In this document: positions 24,736-33,265 of the stretch, piece after piece
How the letters are laid out: each line of letters begins with the position of its first letter
Numbering within the stretch: the first letter of the stretch is position 1
NCBI GenBank assembly: GCA_938091935.1
Contig: CALKNV010000006.1
Location: forward strand, 1-49,265
Length of the DNA: 49,265 nucleotides
Source of the DNA: an uncultured Pseudomonadales bacterium
GTDB lineage: Bacteria > Pseudomonadota > Gammaproteobacteria > Pseudomonadales > Pseudohongiellaceae
Direction: 5' to 3'
The notes under the pieces: generated by a model
What the model saw: the letters and a program-made list of their open reading frames with translations, nothing else
What the model was told of the DNA's origin: nothing
Databases searched by the model: none
Made by a program: the position numbers and the translations under genes

Positions 24736-25755
24736 ATGCCAACACCGGAACCAGGTAGCGAGCCCTGGTTGAAGCAGGTTCAGGAAGACATCATCGACCC
24801 TGATCTCCCCATTATTGACCCCCACCACCATCTTTGGATGAAACGCTTTGGTCGCGATTACCTGTTGGAAGAACTCTGGCGCGATACCGGCAGTGGTCAC
24901 AATGTGGTGAAGACCTTATTCATGGAGTGCTCAGCGTTTTACCTGCGCGAAGGACCGGAGTACCTGCGCCCACTTGGGGAAACCACCTATATCTCCGGAC
25001 TGGCCAAAGCCAGCGCCGAGGACGAGTCACGGGCTACCGTTGCCGGAATAATTGCCCATGCTGACCTCACCTTGGATGAGGCCCAGCTCGGAGAACTGCT
25101 CGACAAGCATACCGAAATCTGTGACGGCCGATTTAGAGGAATCCGACACGCCGGCGCCAGGGACAAAAGGCCAGAAGACCTCCTGATTCCGGGCCAGGCC
25201 CCACCCTATTTATACGGCAAAGAACCATTTCGCACAGGGCTGCGCAGCCTGGCAGCCCGAAATCTTACTTATGACACCTGGCACTATCATCACCAGAACC
25301 TTGATTTCATTGACCTTGCCCAGGCGGTTCCGGAATGCACATTGATCCTCGATCATTTTGGCACTCCGCTAGGGGTCGGCAGTTATAGAAACTGTCGCGA
25401 CGAGATATTTCAGGAATGGAAAATAGAGATGCGCCAACTGGCGAAATGCCCAAACGTCTATGTGAAATTAGGTGGTCTGGCGATGCCGGACAATGGATTT
25501 GGCTGGCATCAGGCAGAAAGACCGCCCAACTCCGATGAATTCGTCGCGGCCCAGAAAAAGTATTATCTGCATATGATCGAATGCTTCGGTCCGGAACGCT
25601 GTATGTTTGAAAGCAATTTCCCGGTTGATAGACTCTCGATCAGTTATCCCATACTTTGGAACGCTTTTAAGAAATTAGCGGCGGAATTCTCGGCTGACGA
25701 GAAACATGCCCTGTTTTACGGCACTGCCGAACGGGTCTATGCACTTACCGACTGA
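24736..25755 (+). CDS. Amidohydrolase family 2 (TIM-barrel metal-dependent hydrolase)
   Basis: This 339-aa protein has the amidohydrolase-2 barrel. The metal-binding H-x-H appears early in 'IIDPHHHLW', a later histidine lies in 'DTWHYHHQN', the metal/catalytic aspartate region reads 'LILDHFGTPLG', and the closing motif is 'FESNFPVDRLS'. Family members hydrolyse lactones and amides or decarboxylate aromatic acids. AAGGAAG lies five bases before the ATG. A HAD phosphatase gene follows after 9 nt, and the symporter is divergent upstream. Substrate unknown. Confidence 0.92.
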   Translation: MPTPEPGSEPWLKQVQEDIIDPDLPIIDPHHHLWMKRFGRDYLLEELWRDTGSGHNVVKTLFMECSAFYLREGPEYLRPLGETTYISGLAKASAEDESRATVAGIIAHADLTLDEAQLGELLDKHTEICDGRFRGIRHAGARDKRPEDLLIPGQAPPYLYGKEPFRTGLRSLAARNLTYDTWHYHHQNLDFIDLAQAVPECTLILDHFGTPLGVGSYRNCRDEIFQEWKIEMRQLAKCPNVYVKLGGLAMPDNGFGWHQAERPPNSDEFVAAQKKYYLHMIECFGPERCMFESNFPVDRLSISYPILWNAFKKLAAEFSADEKHALFYGTAERVYALTD

Positions 25756-25764
25756 CAACATCCC

Positions 25765-26403
25765 ATGCCCTTCTCCACCTTGATATTCGACCTTGATGGC
25801 ACCTTGAGCGACCCCGCTGTAGGCGTCATTCGCTGTATGAACTTCGCGCTCACTTCATTCGATTATGCGCCCTTGCCGGAACACGAGATCACCCAGCATA
25901 TCGGCCCACCGCTGGAACTGACGCTGGGTAAATTGAGTGGCAGTGAGGACGAAAATCATATTGCTGCACTCGCAGCAAAGTATCGTGAGCGTTATGGCGA
26001 ACTGGGATTCAAGGAGAACACGCTGTATCCGGGCATTGAAGCTATGCTCAGCAACTTGCGCGCCAACGGTCAACGGCTTGGTGTGTGCACATCAAAGCTG
26101 CCAAGTAATGCCGTCAAGATTCTGGATCGATTCGAGCTTATTCATTTTTTTGAATTCGTCAGCGGCCCGGCAACGCCACAACCCAAATCACAACAGCTGC
26201 AGGAATTGCTGGCATCTGGCTCAATCTCTGGTGAAGCCCTGATGATTGGTGACCGTGCCATTGATCTTCAAGCCGCCCACAGCAATAAGCTGAAGAGTGC
26301 TGGCGTGTTGTGGGGTTATGGAGATCGTGAAGAACTGGAGGCCGAAAACCCGGCGCACCTGTTTGCGTCACCGGAAGAGCTCACTAAACGTCTGCAGGTC
26401 TAG
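25765..26403 (+). CDS. HAD-superfamily phosphatase, phosphoglycolate phosphatase-like
   Basis: This is a 212-aa HAD hydrolase. Motif I is 'FDLDGTLSDP' (nucleophile and acid aspartates), motif II the threonine in 'LGVCTSK', motif III 'PKSQQ' (Lys) and motif IV 'MIGDRAIDLQAA' (the Mg-binding acids). The helical cap between motifs I and II ('NFALTSFDYAPLPEHEI', 'IGPPL') is that of Gph-like phosphatases. It follows the amidohydrolase after 9 nt with no clear ribosome binding site, suggesting coupled expression. The physiological substrate is unknown. Confidence 0.93.
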   Translation: MPFSTLIFDLDGTLSDPAVGVIRCMNFALTSFDYAPLPEHEITQHIGPPLELTLGKLSGSEDENHIAALAAKYRERYGELGFKENTLYPGIEAMLSNLRANGQRLGVCTSKLPSNAVKILDRFELIHFFEFVSGPATPQPKSQQLQELLASGSISGEALMIGDRAIDLQAAHSNKLKSAGVLWGYGDREELEAENPAHLFASPEELTKRLQV

Positions 26404-26404
26404 G

Positions 26405-26824
26405 TTAGCGGTTTGCGATGCGCTTGATGACTGCGCTACTGGTGAGGATCACTTGCTCTCCTGCCCGCAATGTACAACGCATAAAAACAATTGAGCGCCC
26501 CCGCCTGATCGTTTCCGCTTCCCCGAGAATCAAATCCCCCTCATTAGCCGGTGCGACAAACTCATTGTTGCAGGTCACGGTCACGACGCTTTCACTCTCT
26601 CCTCCATTGGCGCCCAGGCACAGGGTGTAGTCGGCGAATGCCATCAACACGCCGCCATGGACCGTGTTGTGCGCATTACAGTTATGGGCCTGAACCCGAA
26701 ATGCAGTTCGAGGGTTGTCACCATCCATGTAAAAGAAAAATGGGCCAATAGAATCTTCGGCCGTGTCACCTACCCAATGGCGATAATTAGCGGGAATATC
26801 GTAATCAGCTGGATTGAAGCTCAT
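26405..26824 (-). CDS. PaaI-like hotdog-fold thioesterase
   Basis: This is a 139-aa single hotdog domain. The signature 'CNAHNTVHGGVLMAFAD' contains the catalytic Asn/His-Gly-Gly and the acid of PaaI-type acyl-CoA thioesterases, and the following strands 'VVTVTCNNEFVAPANEGDL' and 'IVFMRCTLRAGEQV' complete the fold. It hydrolyses an acyl-CoA or aryl-CoA; the substrate is unknown. It is the last gene of a patatin-GNAT-lipoprotein-thioesterase set on the minus strand and ends two bases from the convergent HAD gene. Confidence 0.92.
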   Translation of the reverse strand: MSFNPADYDIPANYRHWVGDTAEDSIGPFFFYMDGDNPRTAFRVQAHNCNAHNTVHGGVLMAFADYTLCLGANGGESESVVTVTCNNEFVAPANEGDLILGEAETIRRGRSIVFMRCTLRAGEQVILTSSAVIKRIANR

Positions 26825-26842
26825 GACATCAGGTTCGAAAAA

Positions 26843-27013
26843 TCAAGGAATAATGGCGCCGACAACCGCGCCGACGATTTTAAATGGAAAGGCAATCACT
26901 TCAGCAACCACCGAGAAAGTTGTACCCACAGCGGTTCCAACAACGCATCCGCTGAGCAGTAGACTCAATAGGACTATACAACAGAGCATGGAAATGTGTT
27001 TCGATCTTGTCAT
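26843..27013 (-). CDS. Small membrane lipoprotein, 56 aa
   Basis: A very short gene encoding 56 residues. The N-terminal 'MTRSKHISMLCC' and a hydrophobic core lead to a lipobox 'LLSGC', so the mature lipidated peptide is about 34 residues. That peptide is glycine/valine/alanine-rich and hydrophobic ('VVGTAVGTTFSVV', 'FKIVGAVVGAII'). Similar minute lipoproteins occur widely in Gammaproteobacteria without known role. ATG 27013 overlaps the TGA of the GNAT gene (ATGA), evidence of translational coupling and of a real gene. Confidence 0.78.
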   Translation of the reverse strand: MTRSKHISMLCCIVLLSLLLSGCVVGTAVGTTFSVVAEVIAFPFKIVGAVVGAIIP

Positions 27014-27498
27014 AGGACGAGTTGCCAATAGCCAACATTTAAGAAGTTATCGAATTTTTTACCAACTTCTTCAAATTCTCCCACCTTAATAAAGCCCAGC
27101 TTCTCATGCAGTGCGATACTGGCCTCGTTCGGAAGTGCGATTCCGGCTATCAAGGTATGCACGTCCGTCTCCCTGAGCGCCTTGATCAAGTGATCACACA
27201 GTTGCTTGCCAAGCCCTTCACCAAAATTATCCGGGGCCAGGTAAATGGCGGTTTCCCGGGCGAAGCGGTAGGCGGAACGGTCTTTCCAGCGAGCTGCGTA
27301 GGCATAGCCCAGAATCAGACCATCGTCTTCCAAGACAAACCAAGGCCGTGTGTGATCGGTCACAGCAATACGTTGCGCCATATCGCCTGCGGACACCATA
27401 TCTTCCTCAAAAGTGATCGTGGTGTTCTCGATATACCAGTTGTATATGTCGGCGATACGAGGACTATCGTCCAGGGACGCTTTGCGTATTGTATGCAT
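27010..27498 (-). CDS. GNAT N-acetyltransferase, phosphinothricin/methionine-sulfoximine type
   Basis: This 162-aa acetyltransferase uses acetyl-CoA. It begins 'IRKASLDDSPRIADIYNWYI', followed by 'NTTITFEEDM', typical of the Pat/MnaT subgroup that acetylates phosphinothricin or methionine sulfoximine analogues. 'APDNFGEGLGKQLCDHLI' is the acetyl-CoA loop (motif A, Q/R-x2-G-x-G/A) and 'KLGFIKVGEFEEVGKKF' the C-terminal signature. It stands between the patatin gene (5 nt upstream) and the small lipoprotein (4-nt overlap). Confidence 0.92.
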   Translation of the reverse strand: MHTIRKASLDDSPRIADIYNWYIENTTITFEEDMVSAGDMAQRIAVTDHTRPWFVLEDDGLILGYAYAARWKDRSAYRFARETAIYLAPDNFGEGLGKQLCDHLIKALRETDVHTLIAGIALPNEASIALHEKLGFIKVGEFEEVGKKFDNFLNVGYWQLVL

Positions 27499-27503
27499 GA
27501 TCC

Positions 27504-28577
27504 CTACACCGGTCGTTCAGAAAAATCTTTAATTGATGATAACCCATCCCCACTTGAAATCAGATCAGAAAATTCCCCAGCAAGTTGATGACTGGCTTCC
27601 AGCACTTGCTGCCATTTCGCCAGGCGTTCGGCCTCCCCGTAGCGCTCAAAATCGTTTCGATCAGGAATCTTTGCCCCGGGCAGTGTCGCAGTCCACTCCG
27701 CCGACGGCGTCAACAAGACCACGTTGTCAAAATGCTTGAGCGGGGGTCGGCGCCAGCGCAACATCTTGTCGAACCAGCCCGGCACGATCATCGGGCTGAA
27801 GTGCGGATAGAGAACAAGCCCATCAAGCTCAGTAAATGGCATATCGAAGTGATAGTCAGTAATTCCGCCATCCCAATACAGACCAGCGTTAGCACCTTCA
27901 ATATCCCTCACGCCCTCAAGAATAAAAGGTATGGATCCACTGGCAATCATGGCATCGATGACGTTGCCCTCAACCAGCGGCGCAATCGCCGTGTCCAGGT
28001 CATTTAAGCCTGAAAAAGGCGTCATATCGCCCATATTCGTAAAGATAGTACGCTGAAAAAACCAGGACAGCGTGCGGCGGCTCACGATGTTAGCCATTGC
28101 ACTACCACCTAATGCCAGTTTCTGAAGCGGTGCACGCGTGGAATTTGCCATTCCCTTGCAGCGATCAGCAATGATGTGGGTTTGAAATACTTTATTACTC
28201 GCAATCTCCGCCGCACCGCTGGCACCAAGCACGTCGCTTAGCATATTGCGCATCTTGCCGGTAATCTCTTCAACGGAGGGCTGCTCAGAGTAAGTCTCGC
28301 CGGAATAGCGCCTGGCGAGTTCGTCGATAGCCCTTAGCGGGTCGGCAGTACCAAGACAACTCAAGCGCCAGGCACCCGCGGATGAGCCCATCGTCATCAA
28401 GGGTTCTTGCCTGTTGGCGAAGAAGTCACCAAACAGGTAGCGATCAAGCCCATACAGCACGAACCACTTAGGACCGCCAGACGCACCCAGCAGCAAGGAG
28501 AATAGCTCTGGGCGGAATCCCTGATGCTTGATGCGCTCACGCGCCACTGGGCCAGCATAGATCTCGAGTGCAGACAT
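27504..28577 (-). CDS. Patatin-like phospholipase
   Basis: This 357-aa protein has the patatin core. The oxyanion loop is glycine-rich ('LLLGASGGPKWF'), the nucleophile serine sits in 'MGSSAGAWR' (G-x-S-x-G), and the partner aspartate is likely in 'YWDGGITDYHF' (D-G-G). It should cleave acyl chains from phospholipids or other lipids. ATG 28577 is preferred because it begins just before the fold; the open frame continues to 28658 but shows no ribosome binding site or family resemblance. It is the first gene of a four-gene minus-strand set and divergent from the MFS transporter. Confidence 0.87.
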   Translation of the reverse strand: MSALEIYAGPVARERIKHQGFRPELFSLLLGASGGPKWFVLYGLDRYLFGDFFANRQEPLMTMGSSAGAWRLSCLGTADPLRAIDELARRYSGETYSEQPSVEEITGKMRNMLSDVLGASGAAEIASNKVFQTHIIADRCKGMANSTRAPLQKLALGGSAMANIVSRRTLSWFFQRTIFTNMGDMTPFSGLNDLDTAIAPLVEGNVIDAMIASGSIPFILEGVRDIEGANAGLYWDGGITDYHFDMPFTELDGLVLYPHFSPMIVPGWFDKMLRWRRPPLKHFDNVVLLTPSAEWTATLPGAKIPDRNDFERYGEAERLAKWQQVLEASHQLAGEFSDLISSGDGLSSIKDFSERPV

Positions 28578-28679
28578 ATTGAAGGATGATATAATCCGCG
28601 GCCTTGCCACGCTACCTGCAATCCGCTCGCCGGCCTGGCCTGTATCGCCTTCATCCATTTCTTGGTTCAGCAGGTTTCG

Positions 28680-29948
28680 ATGAAATTACCGCTTTTGTCT
28701 TCGGCCTTGTCTCCGGCTCGTTCCCAGGCTCTCTCCCGGGCACTGCAGGATCGCAAGACTTTCCTGTACCTACTCGCGATTGGAAACACCATTGCGTTCG
28801 CCACCTGGCAAGTGATGCTTAATAACTTCGCTGTAGAAGAGGCTGCATTCACTGGGGAGGAAATAGGTATCCTGCAGAGCCTACGTGAGGTGCCGGGATT
28901 TCTTGCATTCACCGCAATCCTGGTGATGCTGTACATTCGACAACAGAAATTCGCCATTCTGTCGCTGATTACGCTCGGTATCGGCACAGCCATTACCGCC
29001 TTTTACCCCGCCGCACTCTGGCTGTACTTCGCCACGGTAGTGATGTCGGTGGGCTTTCATTACCTCGAAACCCTGCATAATTCCCTGAGCCTGCAATGGC
29101 TGGCGAAAGAAGAGGCACCGACAGTGCTGGGCAAACTGCTGAGCGCACGGGCTATCTGTAACTTCCTGATCCTGGGTGGCCTTTATATCTACCTGCTATT
29201 CTTTAGCGCCAATTACCTCGTCATTTACCTGTTGGCCGGTGGCGTGGCTGTGCTAATCGGATTGTACTGCTGGTTTGCGATTCCCCATTTTGAAGACCAG
29301 GTGACCCAGAAAAAGAATCTATTCCTGCGTAAGCAATACTGGTTGTACTACCTGCTCACATTCATGGCTGGTGCGAGACGGCAGATTTTCGTGGTGTTCG
29401 CTGGCTTCCTTTTAGTAGAGAAATTTGGTTTCCCGGTTGGGAACGTGGTGCTTCTGACACTGGTCAACGCGGTCTTCACTTTCTGGCTTGCGCCGAAAAT
29501 AGGTCATCTGATCAGCGTAGTGGGCGAGCGCCGGGCCCTGACCCTGGAATACGTCGGGCTCATTATCGTGTTCGTCAGCTACGCCTTTGTGGACAGTATT
29601 GCTGTAGCGGTTGCGCTGTACCTGCTTGACCACCTGTTTTTCGCCATGGCAATCGCCATCAAGACCTACTTCCAAAAGATTGCGGATCCGGCAGATATCG
29701 CGGCGACATCCTCCATCAGCTTCACCATCAATCATATTGCTGCGGTAGTGCTGCCCGCTCTGCTCGGGCTGGTGTGGGTTGTCAATCACAGCGCAGTATT
29801 CCTTATTGGCGCCGGCATTGCCTTTGGCTCTTTAGTGCTTACCCAACTCATCCCTGACAAGCCAGGGATTGGCACAGAGACCCGGCTCGGTCAGTGGACC
29901 AAGCCAACACCGAGGCAAACTATCGAGAGCCAAGCCAAGGTCAGTTAA
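28680..29948 (+). CDS. MFS transporter
   Basis: This 422-aa inner-membrane protein has about 11-12 hydrophobic helices in two halves, with a charged central loop near 'FEDQVTQKKNLFLRKQYW'. Early features are 'NNFAVEEAAFTGEEIGILQS' and 'REVPGFLAFTAILVMLY'. It is a major facilitator of unknown substrate and direction; the C-terminal tail after the last helix is hydrophilic. The start ATG 28680 has CAGG five bases upstream; an in-frame TTG at 28662 is less likely. The divergent patatin gene shares the short promoter region. Confidence 0.88.
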   Translation: MKLPLLSSALSPARSQALSRALQDRKTFLYLLAIGNTIAFATWQVMLNNFAVEEAAFTGEEIGILQSLREVPGFLAFTAILVMLYIRQQKFAILSLITLGIGTAITAFYPAALWLYFATVVMSVGFHYLETLHNSLSLQWLAKEEAPTVLGKLLSARAICNFLILGGLYIYLLFFSANYLVIYLLAGGVAVLIGLYCWFAIPHFEDQVTQKKNLFLRKQYWLYYLLTFMAGARRQIFVVFAGFLLVEKFGFPVGNVVLLTLVNAVFTFWLAPKIGHLISVVGERRALTLEYVGLIIVFVSYAFVDSIAVAVALYLLDHLFFAMAIAIKTYFQKIADPADIAATSSISFTINHIAAVVLPALLGLVWVVNHSAVFLIGAGIAFGSLVLTQLIPDKPGIGTETRLGQWTKPTPRQTIESQAKVS

Positions 29949-30059
29949 GCTCATGCTCAGCGTGTTGATAAAAGTGGCAGGACTAAAAAGCATCGTTCCC
30001 ATATTTGCCCAGGACCAGTTTTTCCAAGGGCCAGTTTTACCAGGACAATTAACGCAGCA

Positions 30060-32345
30060 ATGAAACTCAGTCCAATCGTTAAACATCTGGCACTCGTCGG
30101 CGGCGGACATAGCCACCTGTCGGTGTTGCGCCAGTTTGGCATGAAGCCCATTCCAGGGCTGGCTCTGACGCTGATCTCAAGAGAAGTAGTAACTCCTTAT
30201 TCAGGCTCCATGCCCGCTTTCATAGCAGGTGACTACAGCTTTGATGACATGCATATCGATCTGCGGCCACTCGCTCAATTTGCCGGGGCACGGCTCATTC
30301 AGACTGAGGTTAAGCACATCGACCTGGACCAGAGAGTGATCAAATTCGACGACCGGCCTGACCTGCCTTTTGATCTGCTCTCCCTCAACATTGGCTCGCA
30401 TCCAAAACGTGATCTTATCGCCGGCGCCAACGAACATGCTCTCGCTGTCAAACCCATAGACCGGTTTCTCGAAAGCTGGTCAACCATCAAATCTGCTGCC
30501 GTCGCTGCCATTCAGGCAGGCAAAGACTATACCCTAAGCATTGTAGGTGGAGGCCCTGCCAGCGTAGAGCTAGCCTTCTCCATGCAAGTCGCAATCAACA
30601 AGGCTGCGCAAGCGACAGCAACTGCGGAAAACCAGGAAGAGGAAGGAGCAAAAGAAAAGCTCAGGGGCAAGCTCCTGGTGCGTATCGTTACTGCAGATTC
30701 ACACCTGCTGAATCTGCATAATGAGCGCGGACGCCAGTTCGCTCTGCTGGAGTTAACTCGACGTGGCATCGAAGTTGTCCTGAACGCCATGGTTGTTCGC
30801 ATTGAAAAAGGTAAGGTCATTCTCGCCGATGAAACAACACTGGGCGCTGATGCAATCATCTATGCGACCGGCGCCAGCCTGCCTGACTGGCCATTCGATT
30901 GCGGTCTGCAGCGCTGTGAGGATGGCTTCATCGAAGTAAAACCAAGCCTACAAACCAGCAGCCATGATTTCGTTTTTGCAGCAGGAGATGCCGCTACTAT
31001 TCAAAAGGAACCTCGACCCAAATCAGGGGTCTATGCTGTCCGGCAAGGCAAAGTACTCGCAGAGAACCTGCGTCGTTATGCAACCGGACGCAAACTCAAG
31101 ACTTACTTTCCGCAAAAACAAGCTCTCGCACTGATAAGCATGGGCAACCACGAGGCTATCGCGACGCGCGGTGCATGGTTCCTCAGCGGCAAACAGATGT
31201 GGCGACTTAAAGACTTTATTGATCGCCGCTTTGTGGAAAAATTTTCCAGGCTGCCAGAAATGCCGGCGCAATTGGACATCGCCAGCGGCTTAATTGACCA
31301 AAAGGCAGAGCAGCGCTTACGCAATCATGCCATGCGTTGTGCCGGTTGTGGTGCCAAAGTGGCCAGCAGCGTACTGGAAGAAGTGCTGCAAGAACTGCCA
31401 GACCCCTCCGGTGAAGATGTGCTCACTTCCCCAGGCGGCATCGAAGATGCCTCCCAGATCAAATTAGCGGATGGACGCATTCTCTTGCAGAGTCTCGACT
31501 TCATCAAAGCCTTCACCCAGGATCCCTGGCTATTTGGCATGATTGCAACCAATCACTGCCTCAGCGACATCTTTGCCATGGGTGTCCAGCCCCATTCAGC
31601 CCTTGCAGTCGCCGGCCTTCCCTTTGCAGAGAAAAGGTATGCCAAGCAGCAGCTAAGGGAATTGATGCTGGGCTGTTCCTACGCGCTGCAGGAAAACGAC
31701 TGCAAGTTGATCGGAGGGCATTCAGCAGAGGCTGAGCAGCTGCAATTTGGACTCTCTGTAAATGGCTTTGCGACACAGGAGGCTATTCTCAGCAAGAGCA
31801 ATATCAAGGCTGGCGACGTACTAATCCTGTCCAAACCCCTTGGATCAGGCACCTTGCTCGCGGCAGATATGCGCTATCGAGCCAGGCACGCCTGGATCGA
31901 AGCCTTGTACACTTCCATGTTGGCTTCCAATCGCGACGCCTCGCAAGTACTTGTGAGACATGGCGCCAATGCTTGCACAGACATCACTGGATTTGGCTTG
32001 TTTGGCCATCTATTGGAGATGTTGAGTGATGCTGAATTGGGGTTGCTACTAAACCTGGATGCAATCCCTGCATTCGATGGCGCACTGTCCACGCTGGAAC
32101 AGGGCATTATCAGTTCCTTACACAATGATAACGCACTGAACGCAGCTCGAATTGAAAACAAAGAGGCCTTCGCCAGACACGCCAAGTACCCATTGCTGTT
32201 TGATCCGCAGACCGCAGGTGGCTTGCTTGCCAGCGTACCGGAGAGTCAGGCCTATAACTGTCTACAGGAATTGCAGGCAGCGGGATTGAACGATGCCGCT
32301 ATCATCGGCAGTGTTACCGCCGACACTGCAATTCTCCTGTCCTAG
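30060..32345 (+). CDS. selD: Selenide, water dikinase fused to an FAD/NAD(P)H oxidoreductase domain
   Basis: This 761-aa fusion combines two enzymes. Residues 1 to about 400 form an Ndh-like pyridine nucleotide-disulfide oxidoreductase with two dinucleotide folds ('LALVGGGHSHLSVL' and 'LSIVGGGPASVELAFS') and the flavin motif 'FVFAAGDAATI'. Residues about 420-761 are SelD, which makes selenophosphate from selenide and ATP for selenocysteine or 2-selenouridine tRNA. The SelD active site reads 'CAGCGAK' with Cys430 and Lys433; the residue is cysteine, not selenocysteine, and the usual third-position cysteine is Ala432. Similar oxidoreductase-SelD fusions are known in cyanobacteria and some proteobacteria. 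The first domain may reduce selenium species for the second. No selA, selB or mnmH is present in the window. Confidence 0.93.
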   Translation: MKLSPIVKHLALVGGGHSHLSVLRQFGMKPIPGLALTLISREVVTPYSGSMPAFIAGDYSFDDMHIDLRPLAQFAGARLIQTEVKHIDLDQRVIKFDDRPDLPFDLLSLNIGSHPKRDLIAGANEHALAVKPIDRFLESWSTIKSAAVAAIQAGKDYTLSIVGGGPASVELAFSMQVAINKAAQATATAENQEEEGAKEKLRGKLLVRIVTADSHLLNLHNERGRQFALLELTRRGIEVVLNAMVVRIEKGKVILADETTLGADAIIYATGASLPDWPFDCGLQRCEDGFIEVKPSLQTSSHDFVFAAGDAATIQKEPRPKSGVYAVRQGKVLAENLRRYATGRKLKTYFPQKQALALISMGNHEAIATRGAWFLSGKQMWRLKDFIDRRFVEKFSRLPEMPAQLDIASGLIDQKAEQRLRNHAMRCAGCGAKVASSVLEEVLQELPDPSGEDVLTSPGGIEDASQIKLADGRILLQSLDFIKAFTQDPWLFGMIATNHCLSDIFAMGVQPHSALAVAGLPFAEKRYAKQQLRELMLGCSYALQENDCKLIGGHSAEAEQLQFGLSVNGFATQEAILSKSNIKAGDVLILSKPLGSGTLLAADMRYRARHAWIEALYTSMLASNRDASQVLVRHGANACTDITGFGLFGHLLEMLSDAELGLLLNLDAIPAFDGALSTLEQGIISSLHNDNALNAARIENKEAFARHAKYPLLFDPQTAGGLLASVPESQAYNCLQELQAAGLNDAAIIGSVTADTAILLS

Positions 32346-32536
32346 TGCCGACCCAGTCTCAAAATCGACATTTCAGAAAACCAGCTGCTCCGCATAATCC
32401 AGGCTTTCCAATCTCCTGATTCCTATTCCCTGACGCGCCAGGCCAGCGCCGCCCGGCTGGAAGTTGACTTGCGGCTCAGGTATATTGCGCGACTCCGTTT
32501 ATTGCGAGATTGATCAAGTCTCACTTGGAAATATTC

Positions 32537-33265
32537 ATGAAATTTCAGCTACTTGCCAGCATTGCCGCTCTCGGCTTCAGCCTAACATTCACCCCTGTCC
32601 TGGCACAGGATACCGCGACCAGCAGCGTGCTGGATCGCTACAGTGGCCTGGATATTACCCGAGAAGGTCCGACCATCGATGCAGAACTGGCCCAAAAAAT
32701 GTTTCGCCGCGGCAACACCTACAGCAACCTGCAGCGCTATGAAGAAGCCATAGAAGAGTACCGCAAGGCGATTAGCGCCGATCCCAATTTCGCCAATGCC
32801 ATTCGCAATCTGGCCAATACTTACTATTTTCTGGAACGCTTTGATGAAGCTAAACCACTGCTGGCCCGCTACATTGAATTAGAACAGCAGGTCACCGCGC
32901 CGTTGATTGCGGCAGTGAGTACGCTTGGAGAATTGGAGAGACAAAGCCAGAATTATGATTCGTCCATTCAATATGATGAACGCGCCATTGCCCTGGATCC
33001 AGACAATGATTCTCAGGTGCACATCATGGCGAACACTTATAACAACAGTGGTCGGGCAGATCTGGCGATTCGAATTTACCGGGCCGGCATTGCAGCAACA
33101 CCGGACAATGCATTTTTTGATCGCAGCCTGGGCCGAATCCTTGAGCAAGAAGGCCATGTAGAAGACGCGCTAGAGGCCTATCGTTCAGCCGCCAGCAAAG
33201 ATCCTGAATCTGACTTTTATGCGGACCTGGTACTAAATCTGGAAAGCCGTCTCGCGCGCCAGTAA
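32537..33265 (+). CDS. Exported TPR-repeat protein
   Basis: This is a 242-aa protein with a signal peptide ('FQLLASIAALGFSLTF', cut after 'PVLA') followed by tetratricopeptide repeats from about residue 55. Recognisable units include 'GNTYSNLQRYEEAIEEYRKA', the next 'LANTYYFLERFDEAKPLL' and further helices to the end. It probably acts as a periplasmic adaptor. ATG 32537 starts the signal peptide; an in-frame start nine codons upstream would break it. The last 33 nt overlap the convergent metallopeptidase gene. An AT-rich dyad GAGATTGATCAAGTCTC lies about 25 nt upstream and might be regulatory. Confidence 0.85.
   Translation: MKFQLLASIAALGFSLTFTPVLAQDTATSSVLDRYSGLDITREGPTIDAELAQKMFRRGNTYSNLQRYEEAIEEYRKAISADPNFANAIRNLANTYYFLERFDEAKPLLARYIELEQQVTAPLIAAVSTLGELERQSQNYDSSIQYDERAIALDPDNDSQVHIMANTYNNSGRADLAIRIYRAGIAATPDNAFFDRSLGRILEQEGHVEDALEAYRSAASKDPESDFYADLVLNLESRLARQ

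Noticed and set aside
30060..32345. Selenocysteine at the SelD active site
   Set aside because: The active-site codon is TGT (Cys430) and the frame contains no internal TGA, so no recoding is needed.
32505..32521. GAGATTGATCAAGTCTC as an FNR box
   Set aside because: The half-sites TTGA and TCAA abut without the required spacing (TTGATCAA), so it does not match the FNR pattern.
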